Source: Candidatus Eiseniibacteriota bacterium
GTDB taxonomy: Bacteria; Eisenbacteria; RBG-16-71-46
Assembly (NCBI GenBank): GCA_005893365.1
Contig: VBPB01000057.1
Coordinates: 1,915 to 26,988, forward strand
Reading direction: 5' to 3'
Length of the DNA stretch: 25,074 bases
The notes under the pieces: model-generated
The model's input: the letters and a program-made list of their open reading frames with translations, nothing else
What the model was told of the DNA's origin: nothing
Databases searched by the model: none
Shown here: one piece after another, positions 15,310-23,026 of the stretch
How positions within the stretch are numbered: the first letter of the stretch is position 1
Layout of the letters: each line of letters starts with the position of its first letter
Translations under genes and position numbers: made by a program

Positions 15310-18006
15310 ATGACCCCCCTCCTCAGGAATCTGCTCGGCAACCCCACCAAGGACCGCGAACTCACGGACGACGCGCGCGCCCTCCTGCACGAGATGCAGC
15401 AGGAGCGGGCCCGCTACGAGGCGCTCATCCAGACCGCCGGCTCCTCGGCCGAGCGACTGCAGCAGCTCGGCGAGCCCATGGCCCGCGCCGCGAGCGACAT
15501 GGACGCGCTGACCACCCGGCTGGCAGACCTGCAGCAGCGCTTCACCGGGATGGTGCAGCTCACCGAGCAGTACCAGACGCTCGAGGAGCGCGCCCAGGAC
15601 GTCGAGCGCGGACAGCATCGCGCCGAGAAGGAGATCGCCGAGGGGCTCGAGGAGGTCAAGACCATCCGCACCGGCTTCGACGAGGTGCGCGACAAGGTGG
15701 AGGCGACGCTGGCGCTCAAGGACCAGCTCGGCGCCTTCCTCGAGATCGACGTGCCCTTCCAGCAGCTGCGTGGCGAGTCCGAGACCGTGCGCGGCCAGGT
15801 CGAGGCCACCGCCGAGAACCTGACGCGCCTGCGCGACCAGCCGAACCGCCCGAACGACGCCCACAACACCGCCACCTTGAAGATGGAAGCCCTCGACCGC
15901 CGCCGCGACGACCTCGGCCGTTCGCTCCAGGACAAGGAGCGCCGGGTCGCCAGCGTCGACCAGGCGGTGCGCGGGCTGGACGGCATCCAGCAGACGGTGG
16001 ACCAGATCCGCCGCGACATCAGCTCGGTCAAGGCCCTGGGCGACACGGTGGTGCAGAAGGCCGCCGCCCTCGAGGCGCAGCGCGAGAGCGTCGAGCGGGC
16101 CCTGGCCCAGGGCGAGCACCTCGATCGCGCCATGCGGCAGCTCGATGGCGGGCTGCGGCAGCAGCAGGAGAACGAGCGCGCGCTCGCGACGCTCCAGGAC
16201 CACGTCACCTCGCTGCGCTCGCTGCACGAGGCGGTGGTCGAGCGCTCCGCCGAGATCACCCAGCTGCAGCGCGAGATGGACGAGCGTACCCAGACGGCCC
16301 GCCAGGATCTGGGCGAGCTCTCCGGCGAGATGGAGAAGACGGTGGCGCGGTTCGACTTCGAAGGCCGCGGCCTGGAGTCGGTGAGCCAGCGGGTCGTGGA
16401 TCTGCGCGGCGCCCTGACCGACTGCGAGACCCGCTTCAAGGCGCTCAACGAGCCGAGCCTCGCCGTCGGCGAGCTGGTGACCCGCGCCCAGGCCCTCGCC
16501 ACGCGCGTGCAAGGGCTCACCGAGGCGGTCGGCAACGTCGACCAGGACATGGCGCGGTTCCAGACGCTGCGCCGGGACCTCGACGAGACCGGCCGGGTGG
16601 TCCACGGGCTCACCGCCGATGTCGGGCACATCCAGGAGGCACGTCCGACGCTGGAGGCGTCCCTGCGCGAGCTCGAGCAGCTGAACGCCGCCCAGGCCAA
16701 CGTGCAGGACGCGCTCGAGCAGGCGCGCGTCGCCCACGAGACGGTCGAGCGCCTCCGCGAGACCCAGAGCGAGACGCGGGACTGGCTCGCGGGCGTGGAG
16801 CGGACGGTGACCGAACTGGGCCAGCAGGTGGGGGTGATGAACCAGCTCCACCCCACGCTCGCCGTCCTGCAGGAGCAGTCGCAGCGACTGGACGCCTCGA
16901 TGGCCACCATCGAGTCGCGCCGGGCGATCGTCGACGAGCTCCACCGCTCGATGGCCGAGTTGGGCACGCTGGGCGGCACGCTCGACGAGCGGAGTCGCCG
17001 GCTGCAGGCGGCGATCGAGGCGGCCGAGCACCGCTTCGTCGGCCTGGCCACCGAGGCCGAGCGCGTCGAGCAGCTGCGCCTCACGGTCGGAACCGTCGCC
17101 GCGTCGGTGAACGACAGCGAGCGCCGCGCCGAGGCCACCGCCCGTGCGGTCGCGGCGATCGGCGAACGCTGCCAGGAGGTCGAGGACCTCGCGGAGCGCA
17201 CCAGCACGCTCAAGGCCGAACTCGCCCAGCGCCAGAAGGCGCTCAAGGAGGCCAGTCGCGACCTGGAGCGGGCGACCACCGTCCGCGCCGAGGCCGCCAC
17301 CACGGCGCAGGAGCTGGAGGAGTTGAGCCAGCGCCTCGCCGTCGCCCTGGCCAGCGCCGAGAAGCGGGCCGGCAAGGTGGGGGAGGTCTCGACCGAGCTC
17401 GAGGAACGCGCCGCGGGTCTCAAGACGGTGCAGACGCGCCTCGACCAGTTCGAGGAGCGGCTGACGCGGTGGGATCCGGTGGAGAAGAAGGTCTCGCGCT
17501 CGCTGGACGAGCTGGCGGCGCGCCAGCAGACGGTCGAAGCGCTGCAGGCGGATCTCGACCGGATGGTCGGTCTGGTCGAGACCACCGCCACGAACGTGCG
17601 GGACATCACCGCCGCGCAGCACGAGATCGAGCAGAGCCGCACGCTGCTCGACGAGGTCTCGGGCCGACTCAAGGAGGTCTGGGCCATCGCCGGGGGCCTG
17701 GACGAGCGCAAGCGCCAGATGGCCCGGGCCGAGGAGCGTCTGGCCCGCGCCGACGCGCTGCTCGTCGACATCCGGTCCAGCCTCGAAGCCCTGCAGGGTG
17801 ACAAGGCGATGGTGGACCAGGCGGTCGAGAAGGCCGGCTCGCTCCAGTTCCTCCTCAAGCAGGCCGAGGGGATGATCGAAGGGCTCCGCGGCGAGCGGGA
17901 GATGACCGCCCGCGTCCGCACCGCGGTGGCGGTCGGCCGGCGGGACCCGGCCGACGAGGACGAGGACGAGGACGACGACGCGGGCGAGATCGCGCGAGCG
18001 GCCTGA
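15310..18006 (+). CDS. large cytoplasmic coiled-coil protein of unknown function
   Basis: An 898-residue protein, nearly all predicted alpha-helix, rich in Glu, Gln, Arg, Ala and Leu with heptad-like spacing. Proline breaks occur near EIDVPFQQL (about residues 145-153) and QPNRPNDAHN (about 177-186). There is no signal peptide, membrane segment, Walker motif or enzyme signature, so it is not an SMC ATPase despite the likeness. It begins MTPLLRNLLGNPTKDRE and ends with a run of Asp/Glu (residues about 880-890). ATG 15310 has AGGGAG 6 nt upstream. It stands alone, with a possible terminator before it and a good one after it. A scaffold or filament-like role is possible; a fully extended rod would exceed 100 nm. 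I do not recognise the family. Confidence 0.88.
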   Translation: MTPLLRNLLGNPTKDRELTDDARALLHEMQQERARYEALIQTAGSSAERLQQLGEPMARAASDMDALTTRLADLQQRFTGMVQLTEQYQTLEERAQDVERGQHRAEKEIAEGLEEVKTIRTGFDEVRDKVEATLALKDQLGAFLEIDVPFQQLRGESETVRGQVEATAENLTRLRDQPNRPNDAHNTATLKMEALDRRRDDLGRSLQDKERRVASVDQAVRGLDGIQQTVDQIRRDISSVKALGDTVVQKAAALEAQRESVERALAQGEHLDRAMRQLDGGLRQQQENERALATLQDHVTSLRSLHEAVVERSAEITQLQREMDERTQTARQDLGELSGEMEKTVARFDFEGRGLESVSQRVVDLRGALTDCETRFKALNEPSLAVGELVTRAQALATRVQGLTEAVGNVDQDMARFQTLRRDLDETGRVVHGLTADVGHIQEARPTLEASLRELEQLNAAQANVQDALEQARVAHETVERLRETQSETRDWLAGVERTVTELGQQVGVMNQLHPTLAVLQEQSQRLDASMATIESRRAIVDELHRSMAELGTLGGTLDERSRRLQAAIEAAEHRFVGLATEAERVEQLRLTVGTVAASVNDSERRAEATARAVAAIGERCQEVEDLAERTSTLKAELAQRQKALKEASRDLERATTVRAEAATTAQELEELSQRLAVALASAEKRAGKVGEVSTELEERAAGLKTVQTRLDQFEERLTRWDPVEKKVSRSLDELAARQQTVEALQADLDRMVGLVETTATNVRDITAAQHEIEQSRTLLDEVSGRLKEVWAIAGGLDERKRQMARAEERLARADALLVDIRSSLEALQGDKAMVDQAVEKAGSLQFLLKQAEGMIEGLRGEREMTARVRTAVAVGRRDPADEDEDEDDDAGEIARAA

Positions 18007-18059
18007 GTCGACCCGCACCATTCGACAAGCCCGGCGGCGTGGCGCCGATATCGGCGATG

Positions 18060-18098
18060 CCCCCTTCGCGACGACCTCGCGGAGGGGGTTCGCTTTGG
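18060..18098 (+). terminator. terminator of the coiled-coil gene
   Basis: An 11-bp stem (CCCCCTTCGCG at 18060-18070 with CGCGGAGGGGG at 18078-18088, one G-T pair) with loop ACGACCT, followed by TTCGCTTT. It lies 54 nt after the stop codon. Confidence 0.75.
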
Positions 18099-18143
18099 TG
18101 GCTGCGGGCGCGTGATCCGCGCTCAACGACCTCGCCCCGATCC

Positions 18144-18279
18144 CACTAACCGCGCGACACTCATCGTCGTCGCGGCGCGACCGTCGCGGACGTGTCGCAC
18201 GCCTCACCCCGCGGTTAGTGATGGTAAACGAGAGTTCTCGTCATTTGTGCGCTCACAGCCCGCGTCGGATGCGGGTTTT
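18144..18279 (+). ncRNA. candidate structured RNA (small RNA or leader), unassigned
   Basis: The outer stem CACTAACCGC (18144-18153) pairs perfectly with 18211-18220. Inside it GCGACAC (18154-18160) pairs with GTGTCGC (18192-18198), and inside that GTCGC (18169-18173) pairs with GCGAC (18177-18181). ACGAG-AGTT-CTCGT (18228-18241) follows, then CCCGC-7 nt-GCGGG plus TTTT (18259-18279), which looks like an intrinsic terminator. No promoter is obvious upstream. It could be a small RNA, an attenuated leader of the secreted-protein gene, or chance structure in GC-rich DNA. It matches no riboswitch class that I recognise. Confidence 0.35.
18257..18279 (+). terminator. terminator-like hairpin upstream of the secreted-protein gene
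   Basis: AGCCCGC (18257-18263) pairs with GCGGGTTT around loop GTCGGAT, using one G-T and one A-T pair at the base, and runs into TTTT (18276-18279). It may be a second terminator for the upstream unit or end the candidate RNA. Confidence 0.5.
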
Positions 18280-18281
18280 GA

Positions 18282-18310
18282 TTGACGCGGCCGACGACGC
18301 GAGCGCATCC
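18282..18310 (+). promoter_or_regulatory. possible promoter of the secreted-protein gene
   Basis: TTGACG (18282-18287), a 17-bp spacer and GCATCC (18305-18310). The -10 is poor, but GCATCCT also follows TTGACA at a similar distance upstream of acyP. The predicted 5' untranslated region is about 100 nt. Confidence 0.35.
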
Positions 18311-18420
18311 TTGTCGTCAGCCGACCACTCCAATCCGCGCGCCCGATGTTCCTTGGTGATGCGGACTGGCCGCGCACCGCTGCTGGGTCCACGCATGCTC
18401 CTCTAAAGGAGGGATCCCCC

Positions 18421-20244
18421 ATGCACTTTCCTCGCCGCTTCGTACTCCTTTCGCTGGTGATGTGTCTCGCGGCCATTCTGCCCGCGATCGCGTCTGCCGC
18501 CCCTTGCGTCTCCGGTCAGACCGGGCCCGCCGTGAGCCAGGTCCGGATCTTCACGCCGCCCAACGACGAGTACTGCACGCTCGTCGATCTCACCGGCTGC
18601 AGCCCGTGGGTCGCGGCCCACTGGGAGTTGTTCTGGCCGACCGCCTGCACCATCCCGGCCCAGGCCTACTTCCGCGCCGCGGTGGAGACAGCGCCTGCGA
18701 GCGGCTGCTTCAAGCCTGGGGCGCAGGTGGGACCCGCGTACAACTACTCCCTCGTCGGTGTGGCGAGCAGCAACGTGGATCACGTCTCGCCGGCGATGTG
18801 GAATCCCGGCCCGGGCAGGTACTTCGTGTGCGTGAAGATGCTCACCGCGGGCGACTGCGTGATGAGCGGCAACCTCGAGAGCCCGGACATCCGTCTCGAC
18901 GGCACGCCGGATGCCTGCACCTCCTACAACATCATCGGGGTCCAGAACAACGACCTGATCACCGACGTGGGCCTCACCGGCAACCCGGTGATGTTCGTGC
19001 AGGGCATCGACACCGGCTCGCCGGTCGCGGGCCAGACCGGCCCGGGAACGACCAGCGTGCGCTACTTCACGCCGCCCAACGACGAGTACGACACGTTCGT
19101 CGACCTCGGCAGCTGCGCGACCGGCGGACTCTTCGCGCACTGGGAGCTGTTCTGGGGGTCCGGCTGCACCGTTCCCGTCCAGGCCTTCTTCCGCACCGCG
19201 GTGGAGACCCCCGCCGGGAGCGGCTGCTACGTGCCAGGCAGCACGGTCGGCAGCCCGGTCTCCTACGATCTCGTCGGCGTCGCGGGCCAGGTGCTGGATC
19301 ACATCTCGCCCAAGCTGGTGAGTCCCGGCGCGGGCAAGTGGTTCATCGCCATCAACATGGTGAACTCCGGCGACTGCACCTTCAGCGGCAACCTGGAGAA
19401 TCCCCAGCTCCGCCTGGATGGTTCGCCGGACAACTGCCAGTCCTACAATCTCTATAATGCGACCACGACCGACCTGATCGCCGGGGCCGGACTCCCTGGC
19501 AATCCGGTGATGTTCGTGTCCCAGCAGAACCACGCGCCCGACGTCAGCCTGGCGGCCGCCTCGCCGGCGACGCTGTCGCCGGCGGATCACAAGTTCCGCG
19601 CGATCTCGATCGTGGGCGTCACGGATCCGGAGTGCGACCCGGTGTCGATCACGGTGACCGGCGTCACGCAGGACGAGCCGGTGGTCGGCAAGGACAACGG
19701 GCACACCTGCCCCGACGCGCTGATCTCGGCCGGCAACGTGTCGGTGCGCGCCGAGCGCTACCACCTCCCGGGCGCGAAGAAGAACGGTCGCGTGTACGTC
19801 ATCAGCTTCACGGCCGACGACGGCAAGGGTGGCGTGAGCAACGGCAGCGTCCAGGTCTGCGTGCCGCGCGAGAAGAACGATCTCACATGCGTCAGCGACC
19901 CGCAGATCTACGTCTCGACCGCGGCGTGCCCGCCGAAGGGCTCGCACCTCGATGCCGAGGCCTTGTCGGGTGACTCCGAAGGCGACGGCGAGCTGAGCCT
20001 CCAGCTCGGCCGGGTCACGGCGTCGCAGGCCGAGCTCTCGTTCGAGATCCCCGAGGACGCCCAGGTCGACCTGTCGGTCTACGACGTGGCCGGGCGCAAG
20101 GTGGCGAGCATCGAGAACTCGGTGCTGACCAGCGGCGTCTACGACCGGGTCTGGCGGATGGACGGCGTGTCGAAGGGTCTCTACTTCGTGCGCATGCACG
20201 TCGGCGACGAGACCGTCACGACGCGGGTGCTCAAGCTGAACTAG
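18421..20244 (+). CDS. secreted protein with duplicated Cys-containing domain and type IX-like C-terminal sorting domain
   Basis: A 607-residue exported protein. The signal peptide runs to about residue 27 (hydrophobic core FVLLSLVMCLAAILPAIA). Two homologous domains follow at about residues 29-198 and 200-370. Both contain QTGP, FTPPNDEY, AHWELFW, VETPA/VETAP, SGNLE, RLDG and GNPVMFV, with several cysteines suggesting disulfides outside the cytoplasm. Residues about 372-485 look like a cadherin/Ig-like beta domain (DPECDPVSITVTGV, FTADDGKGGVSNGSV). The last 75 or so residues match the FlgD-like/type IX sorting fold: VDLSVYDVAGRKV, then GLYFVRM and RVLKLN. AAAGGAGGG sits 7 nt before ATG 18421, so the start is firm. 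Function is unknown; surface attachment or release is likely. Confidence 0.88.
   Translation: MHFPRRFVLLSLVMCLAAILPAIASAAPCVSGQTGPAVSQVRIFTPPNDEYCTLVDLTGCSPWVAAHWELFWPTACTIPAQAYFRAAVETAPASGCFKPGAQVGPAYNYSLVGVASSNVDHVSPAMWNPGPGRYFVCVKMLTAGDCVMSGNLESPDIRLDGTPDACTSYNIIGVQNNDLITDVGLTGNPVMFVQGIDTGSPVAGQTGPGTTSVRYFTPPNDEYDTFVDLGSCATGGLFAHWELFWGSGCTVPVQAFFRTAVETPAGSGCYVPGSTVGSPVSYDLVGVAGQVLDHISPKLVSPGAGKWFIAINMVNSGDCTFSGNLENPQLRLDGSPDNCQSYNLYNATTTDLIAGAGLPGNPVMFVSQQNHAPDVSLAAASPATLSPADHKFRAISIVGVTDPECDPVSITVTGVTQDEPVVGKDNGHTCPDALISAGNVSVRAERYHLPGAKKNGRVYVISFTADDGKGGVSNGSVQVCVPREKNDLTCVSDPQIYVSTAACPPKGSHLDAEALSGDSEGDGELSLQLGRVTASQAELSFEIPEDAQVDLSVYDVAGRKVASIENSVLTSGVYDRVWRMDGVSKGLYFVRMHVGDETVTTRVLKLN
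18505..19530 (+). repeat. tandem domain duplication (two copies of about 510 nt)
   Basis: Copy A spans about 18505-19014 and copy B about 19018-19530. The encoded blocks FTPPNDEY, AHWELFW, RLDG(T/S)PD and GNPVMFV recur in the same order and spacing. Enough divergence has accumulated that the duplication is old. Some cysteines are specific to copy A, for example in DEYCTLVD versus DEYDTFVD. Confidence 0.85.
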
Positions 20245-20265
20245 CAGGACGGGGGAGACATCCCC

Positions 20266-20306
20266 GGCGTGCAGGGGCTGGCCTCGGCCGGCCCCTGCGC
20301 CGTTTT
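20266..20306 (+). terminator. terminator of the secreted-protein gene
   Basis: GCAGGGGC (20271-20278) pairs perfectly with GCCCCTGC (20291-20298). GGCC/GGCC-type inner pairing and an outer GGC/GCC extend the stem, and TTTT follows (20303-20306). It lies 21 nt after the stop codon. Confidence 0.75.
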
Positions 20307-20369
20307 CGGGGACCGGCCGCGTCATCCCACGCCCCCGCGCATTTGGTATCATTGGAGCCGGGATCCCCC

Positions 20370-22859
20370 ATGCACCGAGCACCCCTGCCCATCCTCCTGA
20401 CGCTGATCCTGCTGGCCGGCTCCGCGCCCCACGCGTGGGGCGCGCCGGGCAAGCTCGACGCGCGGGCGCGCGCCGCACTCGCCGGTCTGCGGGCCGGTGG
20501 TCAGTCCATCGCGGCGATGCGCGCGCGCGGGCTGGCGGTCAGCCGTGACGGGGCGCTCGACGTATTCATCCGCGGGCCGGCGACGCGCGCCCAACTCGAG
20601 GCCGCGGGCGCGCGCGTCCGCACCGGCCTGCCGAACCTCGCCACCGCCTCGCTCCCGATCTCGGCGCTGGCGCGCGTCCAGGCGCTTCCCGGGGTCCTCA
20701 GCATCCACGGCGGCGTGCCGTGCGAGCCGGAGCTCGACGTGAGCGTGGCCACCACCGGGGCCCAGACCCTGCGGGGCGCGGGACCCAACTTCACCGGGCT
20801 CAACGGGCAGGGGGTGATCATCGGCGTCGTGGATTCCGGCGTCGACTTCGACCACGGCGACTTCAAGGACGCCGCGGGCGCCACCCGGATCTCGAGCCTC
20901 TGGGACCAGACCCTGCCCGGGAGCGGCCCGCCCCCCTTCTCCTACGGCATCGAGTGCACCCGCGCGCAGATCGACGCCGGGACCTGCGCGGAGCGCGACA
21001 GCCTGGAGCACGGCACGCACATGACGGGCATCGCCGCCGGCGACGGCAGTCAGACCGCAGGGGCCAAGCCTCCCTACACCTATGTCGGCATGGCACCGCG
21101 GGCCGACCTGATCGTCGTGAAGACCGACTTCGAGACCCCCGAGGTGATCGACGCGATCGCCTACGTCTTCAACCGGGCCGCCGCCGCGGGCAAGAACGCG
21201 GTGGTCAACCTCTCCCTCGGGACCCAGTTCGGCTCCCACGATGGCGCGAGCGAGTTCGAGCAGGCGATCGCGGAGCTCACCGGCCCCGGCCGCATCGTGG
21301 TCAAGTCGGCCGGCAACGACCGGGGCAAGGCGATCCACGGGCGGGTGTTTGCGACGGCGGGCGGCGCCGTCGCGACGCTGTCGGTGAGCAGCTCGGCCGC
21401 CGGCCGGACCTTCGAGATCGACGGCTACTACAACGCCACCGAGCGCCTGCGCGTGCAGGTGACGACCCCGAACGGCACCATCATCGGCCCGGTGGGGATC
21501 GGCGACCAGAACGCGGAGTGGCCCGGGACCTCCACCCCCAACGGCCTGGTCTACGTCGCCCAGGACAGCACCTCGGCCTTGGCACCCCGCAACGTCATCA
21601 TCGAGGCGTACTGCGAGGTGGCGAACCAGCCCCTCAACGGCACCTGGACCATCAAGTTCTTCGCCGATCAGCTCGGGGCCGCCAACGGTCGGGTCGATTT
21701 CTGGCGCTACTTCGCGACGTCGGGACTGACCGCCAACGTCGTCACCGGCAACCTGCCGACCCAGAACCTGATCACCGAACCCGGGAACTCAGACTCGGTG
21801 ATCACGGCGGGCGCCTGGGTCACCAAGACCACGTGGACGGCGTGCAACGGGGTGGCCAACAGCTACGCGGGCACGCCGGCGGTCGGCAACCTGGCCACGT
21901 TCTCGAGCCCGGGGCCGACGCGGGACGGGCGACAGAAGCCGGACCTGGCGGCCCCCGGGACCGCGGTGGCCTCGACCACCAGTTGGGACATCCCGCACAC
22001 CTGTCCCGGCTCGCCCGCCGCCTCGGAGTTCGTCAACGACGGCATGAACCATCGCGTGCTGCAGGGAACCAGTGTCGCGGCGCCGCACGTGGCGGGTGCG
22101 GTGGCGCTCCTGATGCAATCGCGCGGCGCCCTCACGCCCGGACAGGTCCGGACCTATCTGCGCACCAACGCCCACGCGGATGCCTTCACCGGCGCGGTGC
22201 CCTCGGTCGACTGGGGGTACGGGAAGCTCGCCATGGGCGACCTGGTCCTGCCGCTGGTATCGCTGGTGAGCCCCAACGGCGGCGAGACCGCCGTGCCGGG
22301 CACGGTCATGACCATCACCTGGACCGCCTCCGACGTCGGGGGCAGCGTCCCGAGCGTGGACCTGGCGCTGTCGCGCACCGGCCCCGGCGGACCGTTCGCG
22401 GCGATCGCGACCGGCATCGCGAACTCCGGGAGCTTCCCCTGGACCGTGACCTATCCCAACACCATCGGCAGCGTCGCCTACGTGCGGGTGACCGCCCACG
22501 ACCTGAACCAGAACACCGCGTCCGACCTGAGCGATGCCGGCTTCACCATCGCCGGCCCGGTCGCGGTCGAGGACGGCGGGGGAGCGGCGTTCGCGCTCTC
22601 ACCCATCCGTCCCAACCCCACCGCGCACGACGCCCAGATCGACTTCTCCCTGGCGCGGGAGGCGCCCGTGCGCCTGCGCGTGCTCGACCTTGAGGGCCGG
22701 ACCGTCCGCACGCTCGCCGAGGGCGTCCTCCCCGCCGGCCGGCATCAGATCCGCTGGCAACCCGGGCGCGACGGGTCGCCCGCGCCGGCCGGGCTCTACT
22801 TCGTGCTCTACGAGACCCCCGCCGGCCGCTTCGTGCGGCGGGTCGTCGTCGCCCGCTGA
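20370..22859 (+). CDS. secreted subtilisin-like serine protease (S8) with C-terminal sorting domain
   Basis: An 829-residue exported protease. The signal peptide core is LPILLTLILLAGSAPHAWG. A prodomain-like region spans about residues 30-130 (LDVFIRGPATRAQLEAAGARV, an I9-like inhibitor fold). The S8 catalytic domain has Asp155 in VVDSGVDFDHGDF, His214 in EHGTHMTGIAAG, oxyanion Asn316 in KSAGND, and Ser568 in GTSVAAPHVAGA, so it should be active. The long insert between Asn and Ser contains a beta-rich domain. After the protease comes an Ig-like module starting LVSPNGGE (about residue 630), then a FlgD-like/type IX sorting domain (LRVLDLEGRTVRTLAEG, AGLYFVLYE, RVVVAR). ATG 20370 is chosen for the signal peptide and the start context shared with the preceding gene. 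Confidence 0.93.
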   Translation: MHRAPLPILLTLILLAGSAPHAWGAPGKLDARARAALAGLRAGGQSIAAMRARGLAVSRDGALDVFIRGPATRAQLEAAGARVRTGLPNLATASLPISALARVQALPGVLSIHGGVPCEPELDVSVATTGAQTLRGAGPNFTGLNGQGVIIGVVDSGVDFDHGDFKDAAGATRISSLWDQTLPGSGPPPFSYGIECTRAQIDAGTCAERDSLEHGTHMTGIAAGDGSQTAGAKPPYTYVGMAPRADLIVVKTDFETPEVIDAIAYVFNRAAAAGKNAVVNLSLGTQFGSHDGASEFEQAIAELTGPGRIVVKSAGNDRGKAIHGRVFATAGGAVATLSVSSSAAGRTFEIDGYYNATERLRVQVTTPNGTIIGPVGIGDQNAEWPGTSTPNGLVYVAQDSTSALAPRNVIIEAYCEVANQPLNGTWTIKFFADQLGAANGRVDFWRYFATSGLTANVVTGNLPTQNLITEPGNSDSVITAGAWVTKTTWTACNGVANSYAGTPAVGNLATFSSPGPTRDGRQKPDLAAPGTAVASTTSWDIPHTCPGSPAASEFVNDGMNHRVLQGTSVAAPHVAGAVALLMQSRGALTPGQVRTYLRTNAHADAFTGAVPSVDWGYGKLAMGDLVLPLVSLVSPNGGETAVPGTVMTITWTASDVGGSVPSVDLALSRTGPGGPFAAIATGIANSGSFPWTVTYPNTIGSVAYVRVTAHDLNQNTASDLSDAGFTIAGPVAVEDGGGAAFALSPIRPNPTAHDAQIDFSLAREAPVRLRVLDLEGRTVRTLAEGVLPAGRHQIRWQPGRDGSPAPAGLYFVLYETPAGRFVRRVVVAR

Positions 22860-22966
22860 GGCGCCGCACCGCCGCAACCACGCCACCCCGGTGCCCGGCG
22901 GGCCGGACGGCCGATAACCCGGCTCGGGTGCGCCCGCCGCGTCGCGAGCGCCGTCGCCGCGCGCGG

Positions 22967-22977
22967 TAGGGTATATT
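22967..22977 (+). promoter_or_regulatory. possible -10 region upstream of the polysaccharide deacetylase
   Basis: TAGGGTATATT, the only AT-rich stretch in the 167-nt gap, about 50 nt before the start. It offers TAGGGT (22967-22972) or TATATT (22972-22977) as the -10. No -35 consensus is visible. Confidence 0.4.
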
Positions 22978-23026
22978 GCCCGGCGGCCCGCGCGAACCGG
23001 CGTGCCGGCGTGAACCGGAGAGACGA

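Larger units (their letters stand above)
18007..18420 (+). other. 414-nt intergenic region with terminator, nested inverted repeats and leader of the next gene
   Basis: It contains no credible gene. In order it holds the terminator of the coiled-coil gene (18060-18098), a nested set of inverted repeats (18144-18220), a small hairpin (18228-18241), a terminator-like hairpin (18257-18279), a possible promoter (18282-18310), and a strong ribosome binding site (18405-18413). Confidence 0.6.

Noticed and set aside
15310..18006. Annotation of the coiled-coil protein as Smc
   Set aside because: SMC proteins need N- and C-terminal ATPase halves with Walker A, Walker B and the LSGG signature; none is present.
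15178..18207. 1009-codon open frame on the minus strand opposite the coiled-coil gene
   Set aside because: Its low-complexity Leu/Arg/Gly/His composition is what antisense of a Glu/Gln/Ala/Leu-rich GC-biased gene gives. It has no domain, and it spans terminators and intergenic sequence.
18144..18220. Attachment site or transposon end formed by the CACTAACCGC inverted repeats
   Set aside because: No transposase or integrase is nearby, no flanking direct repeat is visible, and the arms enclose further nested stems, which fits RNA structure better.
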